This document shows, piece by piece, positions 27,543-37,354 of a stretch of 64,000 bases of DNA; the stretch's first letter is position 1, and each line of letters starts with the position of its first letter. Location: positions 62,001 to 126,000 of the IMG/VR virus record IMGVR_UViG_3300032088_001800. One strand, given 5' to 3'. A program made the translations under genes and the position numbers. The DNA is from a virus. The notes beneath the pieces were generated by a model. The model made no database searches. It was given only the letters and a program-made list of their open reading frames with translations, and was not told where the DNA came from.

Positions 27543-30500
27543 TGGCTACAGTATTTGAAAGAGTACAATCGCTCGGTGAAATAATTACCGATGCAGTAAC
27601 AGCAGGTGTGGATACTAATGTACCACCCAGAGAAATTAGGAACAGTTTAGTAAAAGTAGCAACAGGTACTTATACTGAAGTGCTTCCGATACGTGTTCCA
27701 GCAGAAACATGTATTATAGGTGACGAATTACGTTCAACTAACGTACAACCTAGAAAAGCAACAAACGCTACACTAACTCCTAGAAAGGACTTTAGATTTA
27801 GCCATCATGCATTAAACAGACTTACTGAAATTATTGGTGATGTTGTAGACGGTACCTCCGTAACGCCAACATCAGGAAATAACGTAACTCAGTTTGCACA
27901 ATTTCCATTAGGTCAGCCTGCAGAAAGAGATTCTGCAGAAATGCTTTCAAAAATACTAATAAGAAATATTGACTCTTCATTACAAACACAGCTAGGAAGA
28001 GAAATTCCAGCAAGTGCTTCAACAGATGGAGATTTTCAAAAAGCAGCTGACATGATTAGTACAAACAAAGAGTTTATACAACAAGAAGTTATTGCTTACA
28101 TTAAAGACCAGTATCCAAACTTAGATTATAGTAGAACATCATGCAAAAAAGATGTTGCATTTATTTCAGATGCAGTTGTATACGACTTAGTATATACAGG
28201 TAACTGGCAAAGTATTCAAGCAGGTCTTGCATATTATGACGGTAGTACAGGTAATCTACAAATTGATAGTGAAGAAAAAACAGCAACTATTGCTGCATAT
28301 ACACACTTAAAAGATGTATTAAAGCAAATAGGTAGAAGTACAGCAGTTAGTCCACAGTACTCAACAGGTGGCGCAGCTCAGTTCTTAGGCGATGGCGGCT
28401 CAGTTGCAGCGTCAACAGCTATTGACGGCTTAGTAGATGATATTATTACAATAATTAATCTAGGACCTGACAATGCTCCAACAATCACATATCCAAATGT
28501 AGCAGGCGTTGCAGCAGGACTTACAGGTGCTTCAACAACATTACTTACAAAGTATACAGATATTAAAGAAGGTGCTATTGACTTTATAAGCAAAAACTTT
28601 GGTAGCTTTAGATATAATGCTACAACTTGTCGTAGAGACTTAGGACGCATACTTACAGACGTTGCACTAGACGTTGCATTAGGTACAAACTATAATGCAG
28701 TGTTCAACGGTATTTCATATACACGCCCTGTAAATGCATATAACTTGCAAACACAGCGTACAGAAACTTCAGGTGCTATTAGATTTGCAAAAGGTCAAGC
28801 AGGCGCAGCATTAACTGATTCAACTGCACTTAGTAGAAGTAACGCAGCATTTGATGAAATATTAGATATCTTAGACAATAGTTCAATTTACACAACTGGA
28901 GCAGTACCAGGTGACGGACTTGCAGATGCACTAAGTTTACCAACAGGATTAAGTTCAGCAGATCAAACAAATGCTGCTGCACAGCTAGATGCTAACAGAG
29001 TGTTTATTGCAGCTGACGTTAATGCTTATGTAGCAGCTACATATCCATCATTAACATATGACGCAGCAAAATGTGCAAGAGATGTAGGATATATATTAGA
29101 TGCTTTAAGATATGATATATTATATGGCGGAAACAGTGCTTCAATAAGAATTGCTCAATCATACTTTGGTAGTACAGGTGCAGCTTACCCAGCAGGTCAA
29201 ATTACTGAAACAGCAGCAGCTTATACACATATGAAAAGTATCTTAGATGATATCATTGAAGAAACATCTATTACTCCGCAAACAGGTAATACTGAAACAC
29301 AAAACACTGCAGGAACAGCAGGTACTGGTACAGAATCTACTACTGCTCAAAATAATTTACAAGTTACAATTGATGCAATTACAGCAGGTAACACAGATAG
29401 TTTACCTACAACAGTATTTCCAGACTTAGCTACACTAGGTGTTAGTGGAACATTACAAACTGAGAAAGCTGCTATAGATACAGCACAGCCTACTATTATA
29501 CTTGATACAATACAGTATATTAATACAACATACAGTGACTTTAAATACAACCAAGCTAAGTGTATGAGAGATATTGGATTGATTCTTGATGCTGCTCGTT
29601 ACGATTGGCAGCTAGGATCTAACTTTGCAGGTATGGTTGCAGCAATGAGTTATTTGCGTAGGCCAAGTGCAAAAGTTAGAGATGAACAAAAAGCAGCTTC
29701 ACTAGCATCATTTAAATATGCAAAAGAACAAGCAAAATTAAATGTAGGTGGTGATGCAACAGCTATTGCAGGATTAGAAACTACATTTGAATGGATTGAT
29801 AATGTATTATTTGGTGGTTCAAACGAAGGTTCAAATAGACAAACTGATGAATTTAATGTATATGCAGCAAGACGTCAATTAGAACTTAATAAAGAATTTA
29901 TTAAAGAAGAACTAACAACTAAAGTTAACAACTTCTTTAAAGGTACAAGTAGTGAAATTGGCGCAGCAAACATAATTACAATTTCAAGTACTAACTGGTT
30001 GCACTTAGGTATGGAAATTAAGTTTGATAGTATACTTACAGGTGTTCCTGAAATAGTCGAAGGTCAAACTTACTATGTACGTACAATTGTTGACGGTACA
30101 CACTTTACAATATCAGAAGCATACGGCGGCGCCGAACTTACACTTAATCAAAGTACTACAGGTACAATGAATATACTTCCAGTATACGAATACAACGCAA
30201 CATTATGTAAACGTGATATTGATTCATATATTGACGCAATTAAAGAAGATATGACATGGCCAGCTAATTATCGTAGAGATTATACAGATAGTATTTCTTG
30301 TGTATATCCAGGTATATATAAAACACGTTATGCAGCTAGATACTATGTAAATAGTGTAATTGGTTCGCAAGAAGAAGATTTCTACTACTTACGTAACGGT
30401 ACTGGTATAAGACTACAAACGCTTCAAGGACTAGACGGCGACCTAAGTCCAAACAATGACTTTGGCACTAAACGTCCAACAGCTGGTGCTGTTTGTTCGT

Positions 30501-33500
30501 TAGATCCAGGTTGGGGTCCAAATGATGAAGATGTTTGGATTATTTCAAGATCACCATATGTACAAAACTGTACAACATTTGGTAACGCAGCAGTTGGACA
30601 AAAAATTGACGGTGCGCTACACAATGGCGGTAACGACTCAATTGTTAGTAATGACTTTACACAAGTTATTAGTAACGGTATTGGTGCATGGATTACAAAC
30701 AACGGTAGAGCAGAGCTTGTGTCAGTGTTTACATATTATGCACACATTGGCTACCTTGCAGAAAACGGCGGCAGAATACGTGCTACTAACGGTAACAACT
30801 CATACGGGTCGTTTGGTTCTGTAGCAGAAGGCGTTGATCCTTTTGAAACACCAATTACAGGTATTGTTGATAACAAGTCACAATATAACGCAACTGTTGT
30901 TTCAGTAGAGAGTGATGCAGATAAACTGTTTAGCTTTGAATATTCGCATATGGGTAGTGACTATACTGTAGTTAACTATGATATATTTGGACCAGGTGAT
31001 GGCGAAGTTATTGAAGGTGACGAATTCCGTGACGATGGTGTGTTTAATGTTAGAATACTTGATTTAGATGATTCAAGTGGCGAACTAGGAGGTAGTGGTT
31101 ATGTAAACGTACAAAACACTGCACAGTCTGGTACTACAACATCACTTACACTTGCAGCTACAGACGGTAACATTTCGAGTGCTTATCCGGGTATGAAAGT
31201 ATTTGTTACAGGTGGTAATGGTGTTGGACAACATGCTATTGTTAAAGCATACAACTCAGGATCTAAACAAGCAGACGTTGTTAGAGAAACTGAAACAGTC
31301 TTAACAGCAGGTAGTTTTGTTACCAGTGATTTGTATAGAATTGATGAACTAGGTACAACAGACTTTACACTAATAAGTAGTTTAACAAATCCACAGCCAG
31401 GACAGATATTTTCAGCAACAGGTGCAGGCGCCGGCGACGGTAAAGCAACTAAGGTAGTTGATGGTTGGGATCATCATGTTAAAGGAACAACAATCGTTGC
31501 TCCAAACAGTAGTTCAACATATGTTATTGAACCACAAGCATTCTTTGATGCACCAACTGCTCCAAACGCAACAACAGCAGATAGAGCTCAATCAAGAACA
31601 TTTGAAGATACAGTTTATGCAGAAACTGCAAAACTTTATAGCGCAGTAGGAGTTACAACTTACAGTGGTACATTTGGAGCTGATGCTACATTTAATATTA
31701 CTAGAAACGGTAGCAAGTACTTTGTTGATATTGCTGGCGGCGGTAGAAACTACGCAAGATTAGAAACTATTACTCTTGCTGGTACAAGCATGGATGGTGC
31801 TACACCAGCAAACGATATTACAATTACAGTAACATCAGTTAACTCAGCAACAGGTGCAATAACAGGCATTGACTTTGCTGGCTTTGGTAGAGCAGGACAA
31901 TTTGTAAGTGTTACAGCAGGCGCTGAAGTACAATTAAGTGTCGACGGTACAACATGGACAGAAGTTACACTTCCAGGAGCAGCACCAACTGGTCAAGTAA
32001 GAATTGCAACTGGTCTTATATTTGATGGTAGTTCGTTACTACGTGATAGTGCTACAGTTATTGTTGCACAAACAAGTACTAATGCTAATAACATTTGGTA
32101 TGCTACAGACGATTTAACAAGTTGGACAAATACTACACTAACTGGTGCTACTATTAACCAACCAATTGATATTGCGTTTGGTAGTGGTAAGTTTATGGTT
32201 GTACATGCAGGTAGCGACAGTCACTTCTTTAGTGAAGATGGCGGCGTTAACTGGACAGAAAAAGCAAGCACACTTCCTGCAACAGGTTATGAATTAGTAA
32301 CTTATGGACAAGGTAAGTTTGTTGCAGTTGATAAAGTTACAGCAAATGTAGCGTATATTGATCAACTACAAGCAACACTATCAGGAACTTGGCAGATACA
32401 GACACTTCCAAATGCAGATAACTGGGCTGATATTGCTTATGGTAACAATAGATTTGTAATTGTAAGTAATAACAATAATAGAGGTGCATTAAGTGTAGAC
32501 GGCGGAGATACTTGGTCAGAGATTACACTACCATCAGGAGCGTACAGTAGTATTGCTTACGGTCAAGGTGTGTTTGGAGCTACTAGAACAGATAGTACTA
32601 ATGTTGCATATTCTGAGTTTGGTAACGAATGGCAAGAAATATCTGTTGGAGACAACAGTGGTCCAATAGCATTTGGTAATCCGCAACGTACAGGTGTGTT
32701 TAGTGTTAATGGAACTGGCGCAGGAACTACCCACAATTTACTTACAATTGGTTCAAGAGCTAGAGGTAGAGCTGGCGTAGCAAGTGAAAAAGTATTTGAA
32801 ATTAGACTAACAGATCCAGGTTCAAACTATTTAGGTGCAGAAGCTCCAGAAGCATACATATATGATCCAAACAACATTTATGATGTTGTAGTTGAAACAA
32901 GAGTTGGCAAAGGTGTTGTTGGACAACCTAGCTTTGCTAATAGAGGATCAGGATTTATTAGTGCAAGTGCAGAAGTTAATGCTGCAAGTTCAAATGGTGT
33001 TGCAGACTTCTTCCAAACAGGTACATTTGTTGCTGTAAGAAGACTTACTGAAAGACCAATTGCTGGTTCAAACGTTGTATTTGGTAGCTTACCAGACAAG
33101 ACATTTAAACTAGTTAATATTGTATCGTTTGTAGGCGATGAGCCAGGAACATATACAGCGTTCTTAAACTTATCACCACAGATGTCAGTAGTAGATGCTC
33201 CAGTAGATGGCGATAGTGTAACACTTAGAATACGTTACTCACAAGTACGTCTAACAGGACATGATTTCTTAGACATTGGTACAGGCGGATTTGAAACTAC
33301 TAATTATCCAGGACTTCCTACAATAGACCCGGATCAAACAACAGAAACAAGAGTTGGCGGCGGCGGACGGGTGTTCTTTACAACAACTGACCAAGACGGT
33401 AACTTTAGAGCAGGTGATTTGTTCAGTATTGAACAGTCAACTGGTATTGCAACGTTGAATGCTGATGCATTTAACATTGCTGGTCTCCAAGAACTTTCAC

Positions 33501-33802
33501 TAGGTGAAGTTACACTAGGCGGTGCTTCAGCAAGCATTAGCGAGTTCTCAACAGACCCATTCTTCACTGCTAACAGTGATACAGTTGTGCCAACTCAACG
33601 TGCGATTAAAGCGTACATTGAAGCACAAATTGGTGGCGGTGGTGCGTCACTTAACGTTAACAGTGTAACAGCTGGTGAGATTTTCATTGCAGGTAATACT
33701 ATTACAACCATCACTGACCCAGTGATAAATATACAAGCGAAGATGAATTTCCAAGGCGGGGTAGTTGGACTACCAATAGCATATAATTACTTCTTAAGAT
33801 AA
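27542..33802 (+). CDS. C-terminal part of a split giant fibre, with five C-x-R/K-D helical modules
   Basis: 2086 residues. It starts with MATVFERVQSLGEIITDAV and soon enters a beta-helix motif that continues the previous gene (GTYTEVLPIRVPAETCIIGD). Residues about 190-900 contain five copies of a helical module with consensus C-x-R/K-D-hydrophobic-x-x-I-x-D-A-x-x-Y-D-x(3)-G/T-N (near 200, 362, 510, 673 and 889). A propeller-like region with SxDG and YGNNRFV repeats spans about 1450-1715. The C-terminus repeats the upstream fibre's plan (VRLTGHDFLDIGTGGF; TTTDQDGNFRAGDLF; VVPTQRAIKAYIEAQIGG). Likely assembles with the 25518 product. Confidence 0.85.
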   Translation: MATVFERVQSLGEIITDAVTAGVDTNVPPREIRNSLVKVATGTYTEVLPIRVPAETCIIGDELRSTNVQPRKATNATLTPRKDFRFSHHALNRLTEIIGDVVDGTSVTPTSGNNVTQFAQFPLGQPAERDSAEMLSKILIRNIDSSLQTQLGREIPASASTDGDFQKAADMISTNKEFIQQEVIAYIKDQYPNLDYSRTSCKKDVAFISDAVVYDLVYTGNWQSIQAGLAYYDGSTGNLQIDSEEKTATIAAYTHLKDVLKQIGRSTAVSPQYSTGGAAQFLGDGGSVAASTAIDGLVDDIITIINLGPDNAPTITYPNVAGVAAGLTGASTTLLTKYTDIKEGAIDFISKNFGSFRYNATTCRRDLGRILTDVALDVALGTNYNAVFNGISYTRPVNAYNLQTQRTETSGAIRFAKGQAGAALTDSTALSRSNAAFDEILDILDNSSIYTTGAVPGDGLADALSLPTGLSSADQTNAAAQLDANRVFIAADVNAYVAATYPSLTYDAAKCARDVGYILDALRYDILYGGNSASIRIAQSYFGSTGAAYPAGQITETAAAYTHMKSILDDIIEETSITPQTGNTETQNTAGTAGTGTESTTAQNNLQVTIDAITAGNTDSLPTTVFPDLATLGVSGTLQTEKAAIDTAQPTIILDTIQYINTTYSDFKYNQAKCMRDIGLILDAARYDWQLGSNFAGMVAAMSYLRRPSAKVRDEQKAASLASFKYAKEQAKLNVGGDATAIAGLETTFEWIDNVLFGGSNEGSNRQTDEFNVYAARRQLELNKEFIKEELTTKVNNFFKGTSSEIGAANIITISSTNWLHLGMEIKFDSILTGVPEIVEGQTYYVRTIVDGTHFTISEAYGGAELTLNQSTTGTMNILPVYEYNATLCKRDIDSYIDAIKEDMTWPANYRRDYTDSISCVYPGIYKTRYAARYYVNSVIGSQEEDFYYLRNGTGIRLQTLQGLDGDLSPNNDFGTKRPTAGAVCSLDPGWGPNDEDVWIISRSPYVQNCTTFGNAAVGQKIDGALHNGGNDSIVSNDFTQVISNGIGAWITNNGRAELVSVFTYYAHIGYLAENGGRIRATNGNNSYGSFGSVAEGVDPFETPITGIVDNKSQYNATVVSVESDADKLFSFEYSHMGSDYTVVNYDIFGPGDGEVIEGDEFRDDGVFNVRILDLDDSSGELGGSGYVNVQNTAQSGTTTSLTLAATDGNISSAYPGMKVFVTGGNGVGQHAIVKAYNSGSKQADVVRETETVLTAGSFVTSDLYRIDELGTTDFTLISSLTNPQPGQIFSATGAGAGDGKATKVVDGWDHHVKGTTIVAPNSSSTYVIEPQAFFDAPTAPNATTADRAQSRTFEDTVYAETAKLYSAVGVTTYSGTFGADATFNITRNGSKYFVDIAGGGRNYARLETITLAGTSMDGATPANDITITVTSVNSATGAITGIDFAGFGRAGQFVSVTAGAEVQLSVDGTTWTEVTLPGAAPTGQVRIATGLIFDGSSLLRDSATVIVAQTSTNANNIWYATDDLTSWTNTTLTGATINQPIDIAFGSGKFMVVHAGSDSHFFSEDGGVNWTEKASTLPATGYELVTYGQGKFVAVDKVTANVAYIDQLQATLSGTWQIQTLPNADNWADIAYGNNRFVIVSNNNNRGALSVDGGDTWSEITLPSGAYSSIAYGQGVFGATRTDSTNVAYSEFGNEWQEISVGDNSGPIAFGNPQRTGVFSVNGTGAGTTHNLLTIGSRARGRAGVASEKVFEIRLTDPGSNYLGAEAPEAYIYDPNNIYDVVVETRVGKGVVGQPSFANRGSGFISASAEVNAASSNGVADFFQTGTFVAVRRLTERPIAGSNVVFGSLPDKTFKLVNIVSFVGDEPGTYTAFLNLSPQMSVVDAPVDGDSVTLRIRYSQVRLTGHDFLDIGTGGFETTNYPGLPTIDPDQTTETRVGGGGRVFFTTTDQDGNFRAGDLFSIEQSTGIATLNADAFNIAGLQELSLGEVTLGGASASISEFSTDPFFTANSDTVVPTQRAIKAYIEAQIGGGGASLNVNSVTAGEIFIAGNTITTITDPVINIQAKMNFQGGVVGLPIAYNYFLR
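33724..33731 (+). promoter_or_regulatory. Candidate internal late promoter GATAAATA
   Basis: TGATAAATAT lies within the 3' end of the giant fibre gene, 98 bases before the ATG at 33822. It could serve the run of small fibre genes, but its place in coding sequence makes chance occurrence possible. Confidence 0.35.
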
Positions 33803-33821
33803 GAAAATGGAGACATAAAAA

Positions 33822-34142
33822 ATGGCAAACGGAAGATTAGGAGCAGCAGATCTTGCAGCAGGCGTAGACACAAGTGTTTATACTGTACCAGAAACAACTT
33901 TCTCAGTTGTTACTGTTGCTTTTTGTAATAGAAGCGCAAGTCCAAGAAACATTAGACTTGCAATGGCAACATCAGGAACACCAACAAATGCAGATTATTT
34001 AGAATATGATGTAGAATTGTTGGGTTACGGTGTTGTTGAGAGAACAGGTATTGTTGCAGATACAGGTAAACAAATTGTTGTCAGATCAGATGACGCTGAC
34101 GTTACTTGCATTGTAATGGGACTTGAAACAGCAACAGAATAA
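33822..34142 (+). CDS. Small beta-rich fibre accessory protein
   Basis: 106 residues. Beta-type segments SVVTVAFCNRSASPRNIRLA, then a tight turn and GKQIVVRSDDADVTCIVMG. The plan matches the products of 10346-10723 and 18968-19297: a beta-sandwich of about 110 residues next to giant fibres. GGAG lies upstream of the ATG. Role unknown; a fibre accessory is inferred from repeated context. Confidence 0.6.
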   Translation: MANGRLGAADLAAGVDTSVYTVPETTFSVVTVAFCNRSASPRNIRLAMATSGTPTNADYLEYDVELLGYGVVERTGIVADTGKQIVVRSDDADVTCIVMGLETATE

Positions 34143-34152
34143 GGACAGTAAC

Positions 34153-34494
34153 ATGGGTAGAAAAACACACCAAGGTGCAGTAGGCGCAGGAAAAGTTCAA
34201 AAATTTCCAAACGTTGATGCTTCTACAAGTGTAGCAGCAGATGTTAATAAAACATACTGGGTTGATACGAGTTCAGGAGGTTTAACATTAACACTTCCTT
34301 CAGTTCCAGCAAAAGGCGATGCTGTTCGAATTTTCGACGCAGGTTATACTTTTGATACAAACAACTTAACAGTTGCACGTAACGGACAACTAGTTATGGG
34401 ACTCGACGAAGATCTAACAGTTAATACTCAAGGCGCTGCATTTGATCTAGTATACTATAATCCCAGCCGCGGCTGGAGAATCTATACAACTTAA
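34153..34494 (+). CDS. Small virion protein with a fibre-type beta domain
   Basis: 113 residues from the ATG at 34153, preceded by AAGGACAG; an upstream in-frame start would overlap the previous gene and is unlikely. Contains KTYWVDTSSGGLTLTLPSVP, AKGDAVRIFDAG and TNNLTVARNGQLVMGLDEDL. This beta-prism/jelly-roll-like pattern occurs in many phage tail proteins and fibre tips, ending with an aromatic W-R-I-Y strand. Probably a fibre or baseplate accessory. Confidence 0.65.
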   Translation: MGRKTHQGAVGAGKVQKFPNVDASTSVAADVNKTYWVDTSSGGLTLTLPSVPAKGDAVRIFDAGYTFDTNNLTVARNGQLVMGLDEDLTVNTQGAAFDLVYYNPSRGWRIYTT

Positions 34495-34508
34495 GGAACG
34501 CAACTAAT

Positions 34509-35462
34509 ATGGCTTTATATTCAGCATTTAAAAAGATCGACTCGTTCGCTGTTGTAGACCTACAGATTCAAACTGTAGATATCGAAGCTGATACAGTACA
34601 ATCAGCTAAGATAGCTGACGGTGCTGTTACAGCAGCTAAGATTGCTTCAGGAGCAGTTACATCAGATAAATTGTCTGCTTCATTAGATCTTAGTTCAAAA
34701 ACAGTTACTTATAGACCAATTGTAAATAGTGACTTGTCTAGTAGTGCTGGTATAACAAGTGGTAAACTTGCAGGCGGAGCTGTTGTTGCTAACTTAGGTT
34801 ATACACCAGTAAACAAAAGTGGCGACACTATGACTGGTAGACTTAATACTACATCAGGTAGTGCAAGTTCGCCAGCTATTAGAGGTTCAAGTGACGGTAA
34901 CACAGGCATTTATTTTCCGAGTGGTGATAATATGCGCTTTAGTGTTAATGGCAATGATGCAATGCAAATTGATAGTAGTGCTAGAGTTAGATATCCTCAA
35001 AAGCCAGCTTTTGCTGCTGTAGGACGACCAGGATGGTTATATTCTAACTCATATGGCGGTACAGGTTATAGAGAACTAAATTCAATTATGAATTGGGAAG
35101 TAAGCCATCAGTATGGAGGTTCAAACTATAATACTAGTAACGGACGCTACACTGCTCCTGTAGCGGGCTGGTATCACTTCTCAACTATGTGGTATTTACT
35201 TAACAACTCTAACGGTACTAACAGTTACATACATGCATTTATTAGTAGAAACGGACAACAAGGTACAACACCAACAGGTAGAACACCTTATACAATAAAC
35301 ATGCACGGTAACAGAAATAACTACGACGACGGTGCAAACTATAATAGTGTATTGTATTTAAACTCTGGACAATATGTAAGTTTGTATGTTCGTTGGCATG
35401 CAAACGGCAACTCAAGACACCACGCAGGTCACCATATCTTTAGTGGACATTTGGTAGGATAA
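34509..35462 (+). CDS. Tail-fibre protein with C1q-like tip, copy 1 of 3
   Basis: 317 residues. The N-terminal 100 residues contain pentapeptide-like repeats (AKIADGAVTAAKIASGAVTS) typical of short fibre stalks, then LGYTPVNKSGDTMTGRL, a common phage fibre motif. The C-terminal domain (about 195-317) looks like a C1q/TNF jelly roll: NGRYTAPVAGWYHFSTMWYL, LNSGQYVSLYVRW, and a terminal FSGHLVG strand. The tip is His-rich (SRHHAGHHIFSGH), recalling metal-binding His pairs in T4 long-fibre tips; metal binding is not shown here. Two adjacent genes encode paralogues. Confidence 0.78.
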   Translation: MALYSAFKKIDSFAVVDLQIQTVDIEADTVQSAKIADGAVTAAKIASGAVTSDKLSASLDLSSKTVTYRPIVNSDLSSSAGITSGKLAGGAVVANLGYTPVNKSGDTMTGRLNTTSGSASSPAIRGSSDGNTGIYFPSGDNMRFSVNGNDAMQIDSSARVRYPQKPAFAAVGRPGWLYSNSYGGTGYRELNSIMNWEVSHQYGGSNYNTSNGRYTAPVAGWYHFSTMWYLLNNSNGTNSYIHAFISRNGQQGTTPTGRTPYTINMHGNRNNYDDGANYNSVLYLNSGQYVSLYVRWHANGNSRHHAGHHIFSGHLVG

Positions 35463-35466
35463 AGTA

Positions 35467-36393
35467 ATGGCAGTATATAATACATTTAAGAAAATTTCAA
35501 CAAGAGCTGTTATTGACGGTGAAGTTGAAAATGCAAAGTTAGCAGACGGCGCAGTTGGCACAACAGAACTTGCTAGTAGTGCAGCACAAACAGTTGAAAT
35601 TAATAATGGAGCAGTAACAACTGGTAAACTAGATTCAACTCTTGATATTAGTGGTAAAACTGTAGTATATAGAGCAATGGTTGATGGAGACTTTGCAAGT
35701 GGTGCTATTGCAGGATCAAAACTTGCAAGTTCTGCTTCTGTAGACAACTTAGGGTATACACCAGTTAATAAAGTTGGTGACACAATGTCCGGGCAAATTA
35801 TTTACGATAATGCTAACTATGTTGCTAGTTCGGGCGCTACAACAAGTGGACTTAGATTTAGTGCAGATAATATTGAAATAAGATCAGGCGGTAATTTAAA
35901 ATTCCAATTTGACGGAAGCGGTAGACCATTAGAAGCTGATAGACCAGCTTGGGTAGCTAGTGGTAACGGCGGCTGGAGATATGCAAACTCTTACGGAGGT
36001 CCAGGCGGTTGGAGAGAACTTGACAATATGAGTTACCAATATAGTACCAGCGGTGGCATTACAACAAGTAATAACAGCCGTGTTACAGCTCCTGTAGCAG
36101 GTTACTACTATGTGTATCTACAAAGTTATTTTTATAATAACAACAATAACTCCAATGGTTATACACACTGGAATATTAGTAAGAACAGCTCCATTGGCAC
36201 ATCAACAACAGGCCGAGTGCCTCACACAATTTTCTCACATGGTGTTAGAAACAACTATACTCCTGGTATTATGTGCGGAATCGTAACATATATGAATGCC
36301 GGACAATATGTTTCGCCACAACCATATTGGGGCGGCAACCAAGGTAGACACCACGGAGACCACACACAGTGGTGCGGATATTTGATAGGATAA
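35467..36393 (+). CDS. Tail-fibre protein with C1q-like tip, copy 2 of 3
   Basis: 308 residues, same architecture as its two neighbours. It starts MAVYNTFKKISTRAVIDGEV, then a short stalk of alternating DGAVG-type units, LGYTPVNKVGDTMSGQI, and the C1q-like tip with TAPVAGYYYVYLQSYF and MNAGQYVSPQPYWGG. It ends RHHGDHTQWCGYLIG, so the His-containing tip is kept but loops differ. Four bases separate it from the preceding gene. Variation between copies is concentrated in the distal domain, as expected for receptor-binding proteins. Confidence 0.78.
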   Translation: MAVYNTFKKISTRAVIDGEVENAKLADGAVGTTELASSAAQTVEINNGAVTTGKLDSTLDISGKTVVYRAMVDGDFASGAIAGSKLASSASVDNLGYTPVNKVGDTMSGQIIYDNANYVASSGATTSGLRFSADNIEIRSGGNLKFQFDGSGRPLEADRPAWVASGNGGWRYANSYGGPGGWRELDNMSYQYSTSGGITTSNNSRVTAPVAGYYYVYLQSYFYNNNNNSNGYTHWNISKNSSIGTSTTGRVPHTIFSHGVRNNYTPGIMCGIVTYMNAGQYVSPQPYWGGNQGRHHGDHTQWCGYLIG

Positions 36394-36396
36394 AAC

Positions 36397-37332
36397 ATGG
36401 CATTATATGATACATTTAAAAAGATTGACGCACATGCACTTGTAGATGGAAGTTTACAATCAGAAGATATTGGTGCAGCACAAGTTACAGATACTAAAAT
36501 TGGATCCAATCAAGTTGGTACAGATCAATTAGGTGACGGTGCTGTTTCAGGAACACAGCTGGCTGGTAGCATTGATATATCAAGCAAAACAGTTACTTAT
36601 AGAACTGTTACAAACGCCGATATATCAGGAAGTGCAGCTATTGCAGGTTCAAAACTTGCAGGCGGCGCAGCAACCGGTAACTTAGGATATACTCCTATGA
36701 ACAAAGCTGGCGACCAAGTAACAAACCTAAGGTTATCAAACGGTTCAGCAGGCACAACATCATTAGGGCCAAGTGGAGATAACAATACGGGTATTAACTT
36801 TAGCGGTAATGATACTATATTGCTTACAGGTGGCCAAGAAGCTATGCGTACTAGAGGAAACAATGTTACTAGAGAACGTTCTCCAATGTTCCACTCAACA
36901 GGTACTAGTGGTTGGAGATATAATAATTCATACGGAGGCTATGGCTGGAGAGAATTAAACGGAAACTTTGGCTGGAGTTCATACCAACGTGGCGGTACTA
37001 ACTTCCAAAACGGTAATGGTAGATTTTATGCACCTGTTGCAGGATTTTATCAATTCCAATTCCAAACATATTGTCGTAACGACACAAACGCTACTTCTGG
37101 ATATGTACACTTCAGTTTTGGTAAAAACGGTAGTGTTGCTATGCACGGCGGTAGAGCACCACACGGTATTTGGAGACACGGCGGTAGAAACAACTATGCG
37201 CACGGATTGTATGCAGATCTAGGAACATATATGAATGCTGGTCAATATGTAAGCGTTTGGATATTCTGGCGTAACTCACAAACAAGATTCCACGGCGGTC
37301 ATAGTATCTTTAACGGATACCAAATTGCATAA
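36397..37332 (+). CDS. Tail-fibre protein with C1q-like tip, copy 3 of 3
   Basis: 311 residues. N-terminus MALYDTFKKIDAHALVDGSL parallels copy 1 (MALYSAFKKIDSFAVVDLQI). The stalk has DGAVSGTQLAGS units and LGYTPMNKAGDQVTNLRL. The tip contains YAPVAGFYQFQFQTYC, MNAGQYVSVWIFW and TRFHGGHSIFNGYQIA. The last bases of the gene overlap a late promoter for the next unit. Receptor binding is inferred from architecture. Confidence 0.78.
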   Translation: MALYDTFKKIDAHALVDGSLQSEDIGAAQVTDTKIGSNQVGTDQLGDGAVSGTQLAGSIDISSKTVTYRTVTNADISGSAAIAGSKLAGGAATGNLGYTPMNKAGDQVTNLRLSNGSAGTTSLGPSGDNNTGINFSGNDTILLTGGQEAMRTRGNNVTRERSPMFHSTGTSGWRYNNSYGGYGWRELNGNFGWSSYQRGGTNFQNGNGRFYAPVAGFYQFQFQTYCRNDTNATSGYVHFSFGKNGSVAMHGGRAPHGIWRHGGRNNYAHGLYADLGTYMNAGQYVSVWIFWRNSQTRFHGGHSIFNGYQIA

Positions 37333-37335
37333 ATA
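37328..37335 (+). promoter_or_regulatory. Late promoter CATAAATA
   Basis: CATAAATAC overlaps the fibre stop codon. The predicted start at 37341 begins at AAGGACG, the Shine-Dalgarno of the ATG at 37355. Confidence 0.72.
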
Positions 37336-37354
37336 CTTATAAGGACGATAAACA

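Noticed and set aside
19700-33802. CRISPR or DNA-level tandem repeats in the fibre region
   Set aside because: Repetition is at protein level with diverged DNA; no short direct repeats with even spacers.
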